Source: Palaemon carinicauda (taxonomy: Eukaryota > Arthropoda > Malacostraca > Decapoda > Palaemonidae). From it: a stretch of 64,000 bases of DNA. The stretch lies in assembly GCF_036898095.1 (NCBI RefSeq), contig NC_090730.1, positions 24,113,691-24,177,690 on the forward strand. Direction: 5' to 3'. This document shows, in pieces, positions 43,216 through 54,469 of this stretch. Made by a program: the position numbers and the translations under genes. Under the pieces are notes generated by a model. That model ran no database searches and was not told where the DNA came from. It saw nothing but the letters and a program-made list of their open reading frames with translations. Numbering within the stretch: the first letter of the stretch is position 1; each line of letters starts with the position of its first letter.

Positions 43216-44639
43216 TACCATATCCTCAGAAACAAAGATATTCTACCAATATTATATATCAAAGACAATGGAATGTTTATATTGATTGGTGCAAAGCTAA
43301 GAATCTGTCAATGACTAGGTGTAGCTTGTCTTAAGAAAATTCAATATTGGCCATTAAGGGATATAGATCCATGTTTAATTCTGTAATTCTGTGTTAAACA
43401 TCTGGGATTAGATCTGTCCCTTTTAGGTATTATAGCAATTGTATTTAGATCATTGAATATTGAAATGCCTCCAGTAGCAAGGTCAATGTTCTGGAATTTG
43501 GAAGTGGTTTCACAGTATTTAAAAGATCCAAATTTTGAATTGTCAAATGTTTTTTGTTAAAGACCTCACTACTAAAACCCTAGTTCCTGTTGGTATTAGC
43601 TTCAATTAAACTCATAAGTGGACCAAAAGTGCTGGCTGTCAAAGTAACCTTCAGATAACACAAGATGATATTATTCCTCTGTGTTCCTTCAGAGCCAAAA
43701 AATGCTTGCCTCAGTTTTTCACATCCCTTCTCTGAAAATGGGTGAATGTATTTCAGCAGAAAACAGGTTTCTTTGTACAGTAAGAGCCATTCAATATTAT
43801 TTGAAAAAGATTCAGGGGTTAGAGGCATTCTCCCTAATTTGTTTTGTGGGATTGGGATCTCTAATTGCCTTATGACCAAAAATCCAATATTAAAAGGTTT
43901 GAAAGTGAACGTATATATATTAGTAGTGTAGATCATTCCTTTAAATTTTGCAGTAGTTCTTTGGAAAGTTTTAACAGCAGCTCAATGTTGTACCAAGTCA
44001 GTTTTTGTTAATCATTATCTTAAAGAAATTGTTTGCTTATGAAGATTGCTAGGCCCTAGGCCCATAGTGGCTGCAGAGCCATAGATTAATAATTTTTAAT
44101 TCAGTTAATTTATAACTTCTTTATTAGTGTATGGAGTTTTAATTTAATAATAGATTTGGAATAAATCAAAAGTATCACTTAATCTTGAACTACCACTTAG
44201 AGACGATCTTCAGTCCAGTATTTAAAATAGCTTTAGTAAACAATCCGGAGTTACGAAGTAATCTAGACCAGGTTAATAAAACTTGACCATGGTACAGTAT
44301 ATTGCTTTTAATTAAATTTATCCTGTCTCTTTCCTTCAATGATATCCAACCTCCAGCAGTGTGAGAGTCAGCATTATGAACTTCAGGGGAGGTTCATAGA
44401 AATAAACAGAATTTTAATGATAAAATTTCTTATTTCTGTACTTGCCTGATGTTCATATATATATGCCTACCCACTGCCTCATGTTGTCAAGAGGATGGGA
44501 TAATTTCGATTTCAAAACTGAAGAATGTTTATTCCTCTACTAAGGACATGTATTTATTAAAGGGAAAGAAAATATATTTAAAAAAAAAAAAATTACATGT
44601 AAAAGTTGAGTAAACTAAGCTTCTGAAGAAAACGCAATA

Positions 44640-45236
44640 GAAGTCACCATCATCATCTCCTATGCCTATTGATGCTAGGGCCTCCGTTAGATTTTGCCAG
44701 TCTTTACTATCTTGAGCTTTTAAATCTACTGTATTCTTATCCATTTATTATCTCCTACCTCACGCTTCATAGTCCTCAGCCATGTAGGCCTGGGTCTTCC
44801 AACTCTTCTAGTTCCTTGTAGAGGCCAGTTCCCAACCTCTTATGATATTTCAAGCATTCTGGTAAGCAAGCATTGCAAATCCTGTTGTGTTCTGCTAATA
44901 AGGACAGCGTTATCAGCATACCTTTGGGTCAGCTAATTTCTTATTACGAAACCAGTCCAATACTTTTCCACCATCCCCATCTGTGTTACAAAATCTATGA
45001 GAAGGATAAACATAGGTGACAATACATTCCCTTGGCGTAATTGGCTGTTCACTGGAAATTCTTTTGATAGGACTTCACTAACTTTAACTTTGTAATTGCT
45101 ATGCTCATGAACAGACTTAATCAAATTTATTCAAGAGGAACTCCATAATACCACAAGACTCTCCACAAAATTCACCAGTGCATGCTATCAAATTGTTTTT
45201 CATAGTCCACAAATGCCATCGAAAATGACATATTCA
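44640..45236 (-). pseudogene. old LINE RT, downstream half (split by DIRS)
   Basis: The minus strand reads MAFVDYEKQFDS near 45215, then LRQGNVLSPMFILLIDF, YADNAVLIS near 44900 (degraded from YADD), and GRPRPTWLRTMKRE near 44780 from the C-terminal domain. The frame is broken repeatedly. The upstream half of the same RT is at 50471-50960. Confidence 0.7.
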
Positions 45237-45420
45237 GAGATAATTTGTATTTTTCCCTAACTAATACAACCTGGAGTTATTTATGTGGATATTCTTTCAG
45301 CAGCAACTGGAGGTAGCCATTAGATTTTAATTGCGAGGTGGCAACCCTGCTTAAGCGGGTAGGCTGAGGGATACACAGCCGCCTCTATATACAGTATACT
45401 CTCACAGCGGTGAGAGACGT
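45237..45420 (+). repeat. terminal inverted region (3' side) of minus DIRS element
   Basis: Carries CAGCAGCAACTGGAGGTAGC and GCCGCCTCTATATACAGTAT. Its inverted partner with GGCGGCTAGG and GAGTATATATAGAG is at 50283-50470. Confidence 0.8.
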
Positions 45421-45477
45421 CACTTTTTATTGCAGGCAGGACTTCTGGGGGACAGGCTATGGTGGGCCAATTTATAT

Positions 45478-45575
45478 AAATAACTCCAGGTTTGTATTAG
45501 TTAGGGAAAAATACAAATTATCTCCAAATTGTTCATTTGTTCCCATACTAACAAACCTTCCGTTATTTATGTGGA
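45478..45575. repeat. internal complementary region of minus DIRS element
   Basis: Complement of the left outer end (GATAATTTGTATTTTTCCCT) abuts the complement of the right outer end (GGTTTGTTAGTATGGGAACA), defining the element's edges. Confidence 0.8.
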
Positions 45576-46027
45576 CAACTCGCTCTTAGGTGGGTGGCAG
45601 TCTTAGATCTGGCATGGACATTGACCCGATTTTACCTAGTACAGTAAATGACTGTGGTCTAGGGAAAACTTTGACACCTCTGAAATATACAAAGTGAGTA
45701 TACTCGTGGCCTGTGCAATGTAGTAAAATAGAGGTTGTTGTTTGTATGAACTTCTGTGAGTTTATATAGGAAAACAACAAGATGTATCCCATGGCGGGGA
45801 CGTAGAAAGTACAGCAATTTATAACTTACACTAGGCTACACTAGGGAAGGGATAATTAACTGCAGAGGTTGAAGCCAGCTTGCAGAGGGACTCATGGTGC
45901 TGTACCCGAAGGGAGGGGAAGATGAAGAAAGGAAATCCAAACATTCTTCTCATTCATCCCAGTCTTAACCCTGGTAAGCAATGCCTTCAACCAACTGCGA
46001 CTTGTCCATCAAGGCGCTTGAGGTATC

Positions 46028-46400
46028 TTAAACCACTTGTTGAGCAGCCACCACAGGACCGATAGTAAACGTATCGAGTCTCCTGTAGGTCACGTCTTTA
46101 AGGTAAGGGGCTGTGAAGGTGGTTTGTCTTTTCCACACGCCTGCTTGGAGAACCAGGAATGTACTAATTCCCCTGATGTCATGGGCTCTAGGTCGATGAG
46201 CCTGAGGCGAATCATGAGCCAAGGCTCTTTCTATCACTTGGCGAATCCAGGAGAAACTGTGTTCTTGGTGATCCTCCTCTTTACTCTCCCTGAGCTAACA
46301 AACAGAGATGTTAGTCCGGGCCGTGTTGCTACAGTGCGTTTAAGATAGTATCTCAAACTCCTCACTGGGCAAAGTAACAACTGATCTGAAGGACTTGGAC
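46028..46400 (-). pseudogene. DIRS tyrosine recombinase C-terminal fragment
   Basis: The minus-strand open segment 46237-46028 reads AHDIRGISTFLVLQAGVWKR, then FTAPYLKDVTY and TIGPVVAAQQVV before the stop. HDIR is the His-x-x-Arg box and the Tyr lies in APYLKDV. Between 46400 and 46240 a shifted frame holds the preceding block (RVKR-like). The first catalytic Arg and the DNA-binding half are missing. Confidence 0.8.
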
Positions 46401-46464
46401 TGAAAGGGCGGCTTAGACACCTTTGAAGGTCCCGTGGACCTGGAAGTTGACTTGTGAGTATGTG

Positions 46465-49400
46465 CTTGCTGAGGGTGGGAAGACTGAGAAGGACTACCTT
46501 AGGACTAAGATGTCATGGCCCTATGGAGGAGAGAATTGTTGGACGACTTCCTCCATCGCTCAGCAGCCCTCTCTATCTCTTCCGTAACGAAGAGAGAGAA
46601 CACCCGAGGGTGGAATTCCTCAACCGAGAGACCTCCAGTTTCGGCACCTTCTCGTGGAACCGACCTATGACGGCATCCCTTTTCTTGAGGATAGCGTTCG
46701 CCCATAGGTTGACAATGTGGTGCGACAAAAACTCAAAGAGTCCTGGTACCTGACAACAGGAAGGACTCCGTTTTCCTGGCCGACTCTTTCAACAGATTGT
46801 GAGAGTGAACCATGAAGCCAAAGGATCCCAACCATAGATCCAGCCACGAAGTAGCCTGCATGGCGTACTTCGTGCCTCTCTCTATGTTTAGGAGCTCAAA
46901 TGGCGATAGTGAGGCCTTCAGAGAGGAGAGGGTTTGAACGGGAACGGCCTTTGTTAGGGACTCTACCGAAGGGTCGAGGGTCATGGTGGAATGTGGTTCC
47001 TCTTCGATCTCGTAATACTTTCTTTGAAACACAAAAGGAAGTGGAAGAGACTGAGAGGAGGAACCTTCCCTCAAGGAACTAGAAGTTCCAGCTATCTGAG
47101 CGATAGCTTTCCTTTTGGCAGCTGTGAGACCTTTGGACCAGGGTAAAGCTGCACTGGACCTGGAGGCTTCTGGGTCTCGGATATTATGTCGAGAACCATA
47201 TCCTTCACTTCCTGGATGGTGGAACCAGGAATGGACAGCCTGTTGATGGTCCTCATACAGGTGAGGACCTGCCAAAAGGTATGTTCCGACTCGCGTCTCT
47301 CCTGTTCGAAATGATAGTTTGGACTGGCCGCCTTTGGAAGATTCTCATCCTCCAAGTCTAAGGGGTTGTCCACCTCCAGAGCCTGAGGTACTGTAGGTCA
47401 GGGTCGTCAACTAAAACTGTGGATGGGCCTGCTACTGGGGACTGCATCTGTGCCTCAGCCTCTCATGCACAGGACATTCCTCTGCGGTCTTAGGAGAGTG
47501 AACCTGCAAGATCTTCTAGGACTTAGACAAAGCCTTGGCAGTAGGAGCTGGGAGCTCCTCCTTTAGAGGAGATACAGAAACTGGATTTTGATCCGGAGGC
47601 ACTGCCTCAATGTCTTGAGAGTTGAAGGGATTGAGTGCGATCTCCCTGAGTGAGCCTATCTCCGTACTTGTCCTAGGATGGATGATGTCGTGTGGTGGAG
47701 TTACGCCTCTCATCTGTTTCTTCTGCTTCTTGTTATGACTTCCTTTGCTTTCACTGGCATGAAAGGTAAGTTGGCCATATAAGAATCAGAAGGAGCATGG
47801 CCTTCAGCATGCGATCGGGGTGGAGGTGATCTGTACGATTTTTCTGCCGTCAACCTCCTCCTAGGGTCTTGACTCCCAACTGACGAGCTTGACGAGGGTT
47901 CCACAGGGATTCTAGAGGTTGCCCTGACTATAACAGCAGTGGAGGCGCCACCTTCAGAGCCTTCAGGATAGTGGACATGAAAGTCGACGCCCATGGAGGA
48001 AGCTCTGAACCTCTGGAGGTCCCTAGAAAAGTGTCCTTTAGGTGTAACTCCAGAAGGATTGATAGTCGACAGAGGAGATAACCTCTGAAGCAGAGGAACA
48101 CATTCCTTCATACGCAGAGGAAGGTCCGGGCTAATAGGCACATTTGCGAACCTATTAGGAGGATCCTTGAACACTTCTGAACCCTTCTGGGAAGGATGTT
48201 GCTCTTCCGCTCAAGGTGGAAGACACAGAAGGGCGAGATGAAGGTGTTGGATGAGCACTTGCTCGCAATTTCAACACATCTACTAGCAAATTGCTCGTGA
48301 AATTCTACGATTTGCTTGTGAAATCGCGAATTTCACGCGTCAACAGATGTGATTCGCGAGCAGAGGTGTTTGCAACAGGAGCCACAGTTGTAGAGAAAGG
48401 TCTAGCACTTTTCTGCTGCCCCAGAGGAGCATCTACGCCCGACAAAATTTGCAGAGGAGGCCTCTGAGTAGGGACTACTCTAGATGGAGAACGCGTTTCC
48501 AAGTGTCGCGTAAGTGAGCTCTTCTTTTAAAACTCCCCATGCTGTGAAAGGCACCGAGGTTTTAGCTGGACGCCTGTCTGAGGAGTGGTCGTTCTCATCA
48601 TTAGGTTCGGTCCGTGTTCATTTGGAAGGTCTGGTTGAAGGGCTATTTGCTGATGGACTGCGCGTACCCCTACCTCTACCTCTAGACAAGGAATGTCTAG
48701 ACCTTGATCGCGAACGCGAGGTTCGTGAACGGGTGCGTTTAGCTCTCGTTCAAGAACGGCATGAACGCCACGAGTGCCTATCTTGCAAACGTGAGCGTTG
48801 GTCTCGTGAACGAGAACGTTGTTCTCGTGAACCCAAACGCCGCCCTTGTGAACGTGAGCGTCATCCTCGCAAACGCAAACGCCGCCCTTGTGAACACGAG
48901 CGTCGTCCTCGCAAGCTCGAGTACCGTCCTCATGATCTAGATTGTGACGATCTAGAACGCAAGCGTCTGGATCTAGGTCTAGACTTTGCTCAAAATCGTT
49001 AAGAACGAGATTGCGAGACTCGTCCTCGTGAAGAGGAACGCCTGTGAGCAGAGTGTTGAGACCTACAGTCTCGTGAGCGCGAAGCTCTAGAACGTGAGCG
49101 TCTTCTAGGCGAAGAGCGCTCTGATCATGATGAGATCATGATGACGTACGATCATTACAATCTTCCGATTGTCGCGAGTGGCGATCAGGGGAAGAAGGTC
49201 CAGAAGGGCGAGGCGATGGCGATGCTTGTCCCCTAGTGCTGGAGGTGGAAGGTGCGCTGATCCCTGAAAGATCCTCATTTGCAACCTGAGGGTTCCTGTG
49301 TGAAGAAACAGAGGGTTGAAGGACGACGAGGTCCCAGGATGGAAAGAGGGTTCGTCGTCAGCAGGGGATCGTTAGAGAGGCAAATGCGAACGATCAATTT

Positions 49401-49560
49401 CTCCATGCGTGGAAGGGCCAGGGGAAGGCGACAGATGGACCTCTCACAGATCCAAAGCGTGAGATGTCGACGGCTCCGGAGAAGGATCCCTCCTGGCACC
49501 ACGCTGAAGAAGGCGCGACAGCTCCTCCTTCGAAGGGGGTCCCGAAATCACTAAGGACGA
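46465..49560 (-). pseudogene. DIRS gag-like region with Arg/Ser-rich part
   Basis: Minus-strand frames, broken several times. From 49100 to 48520 it reads as Arg/Ser-rich repeats (RSRSRDQRSR, RSRTSRSRSRSR). It goes on to 48174-47710 (gag middle with SSSSSVGSQDPRRR), 47373-47092 (DLEDENLPKAASPNYHFEQE) and 47275-46733 (ATSWLDLWLGSFGFMVHS, SLSPFELLNIERGTKYAMQ). The last blocks correspond in position to the conserved C-terminal gag part of the + strand copies, though the sequence differs. Confidence 0.65.
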
Positions 49561-50282
49561 CCACACCTGTAGCAGATCTGAAAGGGAGAAAGGCTCGCCA
49601 GCATCTGGAGGAGAAGTAACAACCCCCAGTACCCCGGGGTTGCCAAGGAGTTAAGCAATTTGCACTTGAGCGTCTCTCGAGAGAGCGCGCGCAAGGACCT
49701 TTTTAGAGAGATTTTGGGGTGCGAAAAGAAGAACGCGCACCACTTGCCCCTAACTTTTAATCCCTATTTATTTCACATCTAGATTTTATTGTATGAATGT
49801 GTTACGATTTGTATTAAAGGTTAAAATGATACTAAATGGTGTGAGTGTACAGATATGATTGAATGATTTTCGTTATATAGTGCTGAATGGCCTTTGATGC
49901 CCCAGTGCTTGGCTTAATGCCTAAATCCTATATTCAATTCAATTCACTTGCCCCTAACGGAGAACGATCGTGCTTAATGTTCTTCCTACGCTGCCCAAAT
50001 TTTTCCCACTGGGAGGCAGACCACTCCCTACACTCTACAGAGGCCGAACCCTGCTCGCAACGATGCCCTCAACACGTAGGACACAGGAGTGTGGGTCGGT
50101 CTCTAACGACGACATGAAGGTCCCGCACGAGGCACCCTCTCACCCTGGACACGTTCGCATGGTTAAGACAATCGCAGAAGAAGACACGCACACTTGCAAA
50201 GAGAAAGCAAAAATTAACAAGTCCAATGACAGTCAGGAGGAGAGCGGACACGTCCGATCTCTACTTAGCCAAAAGAAAAAGT

Positions 50283-50470
50283 GACGCCTCACTGCTGTGA
50301 GAGTATATATAGAGGCGGCTAGGTACCCCCCCAGCACCCCCTGCCTACCCGATTAAGCGGTTAGGCAGGGTTGCCACCTCACAATTGAAGTCTAATGGCT
50401 ACCTCTAGTTGCCGCTGAAAGAATATCCACATAAATAACGGAAGGTTTGTTAGTATGGGAACAAGTGGAT
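50283..50470 (-). repeat. terminal inverted region (5' side) of minus DIRS element
   Basis: Partner of 45237-45420. Contains a TATA-like GAGTATATATAGAGG about 150 bases inside the edge, which could serve as promoter for the element's minus-strand transcript. Confidence 0.75.
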
Positions 50471-50960
50471 TTCTATATGCTAGACATTGCTGTATAACAT
50501 GTCTTAAAATGAAAATTTGGTCAGTACACTTCTACCTTTTCTGAATCAATCTTTCTCTCTAGTATTTACAATGAGCTTATTATATATTTTCATGACAACT
50601 GACATAAGTGTGATACCTCTGTAATTATTGCTATCAGTCAAGTTTCCATATTTGCCATTTTCATAAACGCTCCCAGCTCACATTCATCAGGTTTTGCCTT
50701 TTCACACCACATTCCACAAAATAATCTTGTAAGTATTCTGGGGGTCACTTCATTTTTGCCCAATATCATCTCGGTAGCAATTCCATCGTATCGGTGGCTT
50801 CCCATCTCCTGAGGTTTTTAATGATAGTTTCGACTTCAAACACACTGAATTTCTTCATGAGCACATCAATTTCTTCCTCAGCTTCAGTTATATCAATCCC
50901 CTCATATCAACTTTTCATGACCTCACTAGAAATAAGAAATTTTATTATTAAAATTGTTGT
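50471..50960 (-). pseudogene. old LINE RT, upstream half (split by DIRS)
   Basis: The minus strand reads VFEVETIIKNLRR and a degraded PxxLTRLF region, and ends near 50475 with QIFILRHVIQQCL. The expected next block of a non-LTR RT (AFVDYEKAFDS type) occurs at 45215, on the other side of the DIRS element. The two halves therefore form one older element. Confidence 0.65.
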
Positions 50961-50972
50961 TTTTCATTTCAG

Positions 50973-51072
50973 ACTCCATCTCTATGATGATTGCCACCCT
51001 CTGAGTAAAGTAGATGTGGAGCTAGATGGAATGATTCATACTGCCCTTTGGTTTGAAAAATACAGACGGTAA
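50973..51072 (+). CDS. APEH: APEH-like terminal exon with catalytic histidine
   Basis: The terminal coding exon, 100 nt, follows TTGTTTTTCATTTCAG. It begins with A, completing a Lys codon split as AA|A with the exon ending at 36628. It encodes 32 residues beginning LHLYDDCHPLSKVDVELDG and ending FEKYRR, then TAA. The His of DDCHPLS occupies the position of the catalytic His near the C terminus of acylpeptide hydrolases. The amphipathic last helix, ending about 22 residues later, fits the family's usual end. The 3' UTR after 51072 is AT-rich with no clear end. Confidence 0.88.
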
Positions 51073-51599
51073 TAATATGCAGTGATTTTTCAAACAGCAA
51101 ATGTATCTTGTACAGTGTTAGGAAAGTGTTTAATGGGATTATAATTCTTAAATTTAAATCATCATGGATATATAAGCCTTTTGTATTTGTATTTTTAAAA
51201 TTTCAGTAAAATGGTTTTTGGAAGAATCTTATTTTATTTAACCATCTTTATTGCCGTAATATTTTGATTTCAGAAATGTCAGTGGTCACCATGAAACATT
51301 TGTACAGTATATATATTAAAGTACATTTCTCTAATAATAAGAAAAATTAAAGAAACAAATCAGCATACGATAGATCAAGAGAAAAAGGACTGTAGTAGAT
51401 ATGAAATTTTTAAAGCAATTTTTGATTTTGCTGATTATACAGACCTCACCTTTTGTTCACGAATTTTCCTCAGAACAAGCTGGAAACAATTGTTAAAGTT
51501 TGCCAACAAGGTAATTCAATGTTGGCAGGTAAGGAACTGGTGAAGTACACCCCATTTGCATAATGTAGATTGAACGGTGACTTTGAAAAAAATATTTTA
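51073..51599. other. 3' UTR or downstream sequence
   Basis: AT-rich DNA after the APEH-like stop codon. Candidate poly(A) signal ATTAAA near 51315. Confidence 0.45.
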
Positions 51600-53567
51600 A
51601 CGCTTCTTTGTTCCTATACGTAATAAATACAAATCTTTGACCTTTAATAGCAGTAATAGCAGTACAACTTTAGCAAATCTGGAAACAGCTGTTAGGCTTT
51701 TAAATGAGGTAAACACAACTTGCTGTCTGGTGGCAGATAGGCCCTGCCCAACCAACAGGTAGCTAGCCCTACTTTCACTTTCACTTCAGCTGCCAGAGTA
51801 CTGATGTACTTCTTGACATCCTCATCTGGCTGTCTTCAGTTTTTACTTTTTCTTTCAATTTTAATAAATGGTCTTGCAGTTGTGTTTGGTGTATGTTAAT
51901 GAAGAAGCAAGGATGTGCAGTGATTCTGATAACTATATTTATGTTACAGTTTACAAAGTTACCTGCCATTATCCAACATACTTGTTCCTGTCAGCTGGCA
52001 TGTCTGTTGCTGTCCTATTCCTCGTGTGTGTTGCCAACAACATGAACCTAAGAAAGTGGTTTTCTTCGAATATTACTGGTGCTCCATTGGCAGAAAAGTT
52101 CCTGTACCACCAAGTAAAGGGGAGGGGGCACCACCTGAATTCTTTCTTTCATTGTCTGCCAATCACAGAAGGTGCCAAGGAAGTTCACCTGGCTGTTTTG
52201 TTGCAACTCCCTTCCTGTGAGAAAGTTGACATCGGCTACACAACTCCAGAGAAGATGAACTTCAAGTACCCCATTCTTTCCGACCCCGTCTTCGCAGAGT
52301 TTTCACCTCTGAGGGAGAATGACTAGAAGACGTCATCATAGAATTCCAGGAAGTTCGATCAACAGGCGCTACACAAGTGTAACTCTTACCATTTCTCTCC
52401 GTGTGGGAGAGAAAGTGCCAGGTTCTAGGAACTTCCCTCCTTGTGTTAGTGCCAAGAGTTATCCAATAACAAGAATAAACATTAACACACACTAACCTAG
52501 GGAATGTTTGGTTTCTCTGTTTAAAGGCCGTTCATGAATGGCAGAGGTAAGGGAGAGACATTACCCTATCGAGTAGGACAATGCCCTAGAGACTGACCTT
52601 ATATTCATATGATCAGCACCCAAGCTAGGACTATGGAAGGCCAGGCAATGGCTGCTGATGACTCAGCAGACCTATAGGCTCCCCCCAAACCTCTTATCCT
52701 TAGCTCACAAGGATGGTGAGGTTGCAACAACCAAAGAAATTAACGAGTTTGAGCGGGTTCTAAGCCCAGTCTGGCATTCACCAGTCAGCGACGTTATCAC
52801 ATCAGCCACCACAACCCTGTGGAGGTGTCTTCACATCTGTTACCTGTGCATGGTCTTGTGCCGGGAGGAGTGAGGGGTGAAAGTTGTCCCATTGTGGGAA
52901 GAAACATCTGTTTTCACAACTTTTTGTATAGACTAAGTGCCACCCTTCCTTCCCTTTTCCTGGACAATCTCTTTTTGGGGGGGAGAGAGAAGAAGTACTA
53001 GCAAAAGTTTTCCGCACACGCTGCTAGTGCCGCTTCCCCTTTGCCTGTTACAGAATTTAGACAACTGAATCCTCAGAGGCAACTCCTGCCAAAGAGCCTA
53101 CAATCCTGTCCAGGTGATCAGTTCCAGGTGAGACTGAGCACAAACAATGCTGATCAAGAAGGGGGCATTTCCCTTTGTCACTTCCTGCCTGAGGACATTC
53201 CCAAGATGCTTTGGTGGTAACATTGCTTGGATTCTGTCTATGGGCAGATACTGTTTCTATAATCAAAGACTGACTCCCAACTGAATTTCTCTAAGAGGTT
53301 GGGTCGCACATTAGAGATGTAATGTTCAAACAGTCAACAAGGATCTTTCTCAATGTAAGATGTGCATTCTATTTCCCCGCTGTGCCCACTGGGAGAAACA
53401 GTACAGTACTAAAAACCTTCCCCTCGGGGGAAGGGTAGGCTTACCAATATGCCCTTGCCTAGTTTGCGAAGTAAGAAGTCAAGTACTGGGAACAAACCTT
53501 CCCCGATTAGAAAAATCGTTGTGCGGGGAGCTGAGCTTGTCTGTTTTGTTGCCACGAGAACAACCTC
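51600..53567 (+). other. unassigned transposon-like region
   Basis: GC-richer than its surroundings. TTGTTCCTATACGTAATAAATACAAATC near 51608 resembles the termini of the minus-strand DIRS group (TTTGTTCCTGCACAAATACAAA type). Open stretches at 51868-52326 and around 52830-53060 have gag-like composition (APLAEKF, KGEGAPPEF) but no diagnostic motif. A SINE (52526-52821) interrupts it. A DIRS 5' part is the best guess. Confidence 0.35.
52526..52821 (-). mobile_element. tRNA-derived SINE
   Basis: On the minus strand the head reads CTGTGGTGGCTGATGTGATA (A box-like), then AGACTGGGCTTAGAACCCGC (degenerate B box, GGTTCGAATCC type), then CAACCTCACCATCCTTGTGA and GAGCCTATAGGTCT. The end is near GCCATTCATGAACGGCC. 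I recognise the arrangement as a SINE common in decapod genomes. No TSD was assigned. Confidence 0.75.
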
Positions 53568-54215
53568 ACTCTAACAAAGATTTTCAAAATGTTCTAAATT
53601 ATTTTTCTCCTGTTTGTTCTTCTGCTGATGATTACCTTCTTAAATTGTTGGACAGGAACTTACGGTCTAATAAATTTCTTATTAAACTTCCTGATCTAGA
53701 TATTAAGCACTGGCACTGTCATTCAATTAGTTCGTTATGCATGTTACATAAGATTTTTCATAATTCTGACCATCCTTTACATTTAGATCTTACCAGATAA
53801 TACCATCCTGTTCATAACACTAGGTACGTAGGTAATTCTAATAGTCTTGCCGTCTCCATCATGAGGCTCAATACTACACAGTATTCTAAGTTTTATTCCA
53901 GCTGTGACAAAGTTGTGGAATGATCTTCCTAATCGGGTAGTAGAATCGGTAGAACTTTAAAAATTTAAACTTGCAGCAAATGTTTTAATGTTGAACAGGC
54001 TGGCATGTCTCTCTTTATAGTTTATAGATGAAAGATCTGTTTTGATGTTACTGTTCTTAGAATATTTTATTTTGATTGTTCATTTCTTCTCATATACTTT
54101 TTTTTATTTCCTTATTTCTTTTCCTCACTGGGCTATTTTTCCCTGTTGGAGCCCTTGGACTTATAGTATCCTGCTTTTTCAACTAGGGTCGTAGCTTAGC
54201 TAGTCATAATAAAAT
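53568..54215 (+). mobile_element. 5'-truncated LINE fragment (3' end), second copy
   Basis: The open part 53570-53800 reads VLNYFSPVCSSADDYLLKLL, PDLDIKHWHCHSISSLCMLH and NSDHPLHLDL, then breaks. It has the same polymerase C-terminal region as 42441-43215 and the same closing tail (GGAGCCCTTGGACTTATAGT, AACTAGGGTCGTAGCTTAGC). It starts inside the ORF, so it is 5' truncated. Confidence 0.75.
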
Positions 54216-54469
54216 CTGAACCTGTTTGAGTTGTGTGATGTGACACATGGCCATAAAACCCTTAATACCTTGAAATGGACCACTTCTTTCTAGAAAGGAG
54301 CTTAGCCTCATATTGTTAAGCTTCATAAAAAGATTTTTCCGTCAAAGTAGAATATGTACCAGGAATTAAGCTCCTATAGACCTAATTTGAATCTATCGTA
54401 TGTTTCAAAAGTGCTAGAATACATAATTCTTGAACAACTAGTCAGTCACTTAGAAGTATGAGTGAGAAA

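Larger units (their letters stand above)
38400..44090 (+). pseudogene. decayed DIRS-like element with insertions
   Basis: Islands lie in DIRS order on the + strand. Near 38440-38780 there is a Pro/Ser-rich gag-like stretch. At 42276-42450, IPTV...VKKVQDF, then IPLFWPQREWLTDLWPL and LLKQTH align with the methyltransferase-like YAFPPF...LVAPLWPAREWFTEV...LLRQPH block. At 43230-44090 recombinase remnants include a CLYWLV-like start, LCTVRAIQYYLKK matching LCPVRALKFYLKR, and LGPIVAAEP matching the LGPFVAAS C terminus. A LINE fragment (42441-43215) is inserted between the two blocks. The middle (39230-41700) holds a diverged duplication. Confidence 0.6.
45237..50470 (-). mobile_element. DIRS-like element, internally deleted (minus)
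   Basis: Inverted terminal regions lie at 45237-45420 and 50283-50470, sharing ATCCACATAAATAAC, GGTAGCCATTAGA and TATA-box-containing CCGCCTCTATATA. An internal complementary region at about 45478-45575 joins the complements of both ends (AACTCCAGGTTTGTATTAG with TACTAACAAACCTTCCG). It follows the recombinase remnant, as expected for minus orientation. A gag-like region and the end of a tyrosine recombinase are present. RT, RNase H and the front of the recombinase are absent, so it is non-autonomous. It sits inside an older LINE. Confidence 0.85.
11945..51072 (+). other. APEH: APEH-like peptidase gene, 3' part (gene span)
   Basis: Span of the last four exon positions of an acylpeptide hydrolase-like gene; upstream exons are left of the window or not recognisable in it. 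The exons together encode about 159 C-terminal residues of an alpha/beta-hydrolase domain carrying Ser, Asp and His of the catalytic triad in the family's order. S9C enzymes act in the cytosol and release N-acylated amino acids from blocked peptides. The introns are 12.3, 11.9 (or 11.8) and 14.3 kb, and each holds at least one DIRS element. All splice sites are GT-AG and the codon phases (2, then 1/2, then 2/1) join without conflict. No decisive poly(A) signal was chosen after the stop; an ATTAAA near 51315 and AATAAA near 51622 are candidates. Symbol is by family resemblance. Confidence 0.85.

Noticed and set aside
48514..49002. + strand open frame rich in Arg/Glu
   Set aside because: It is the antisense of the Arg/Ser-rich gag tract of a minus-strand element; repeats of this composition stay open on both strands.
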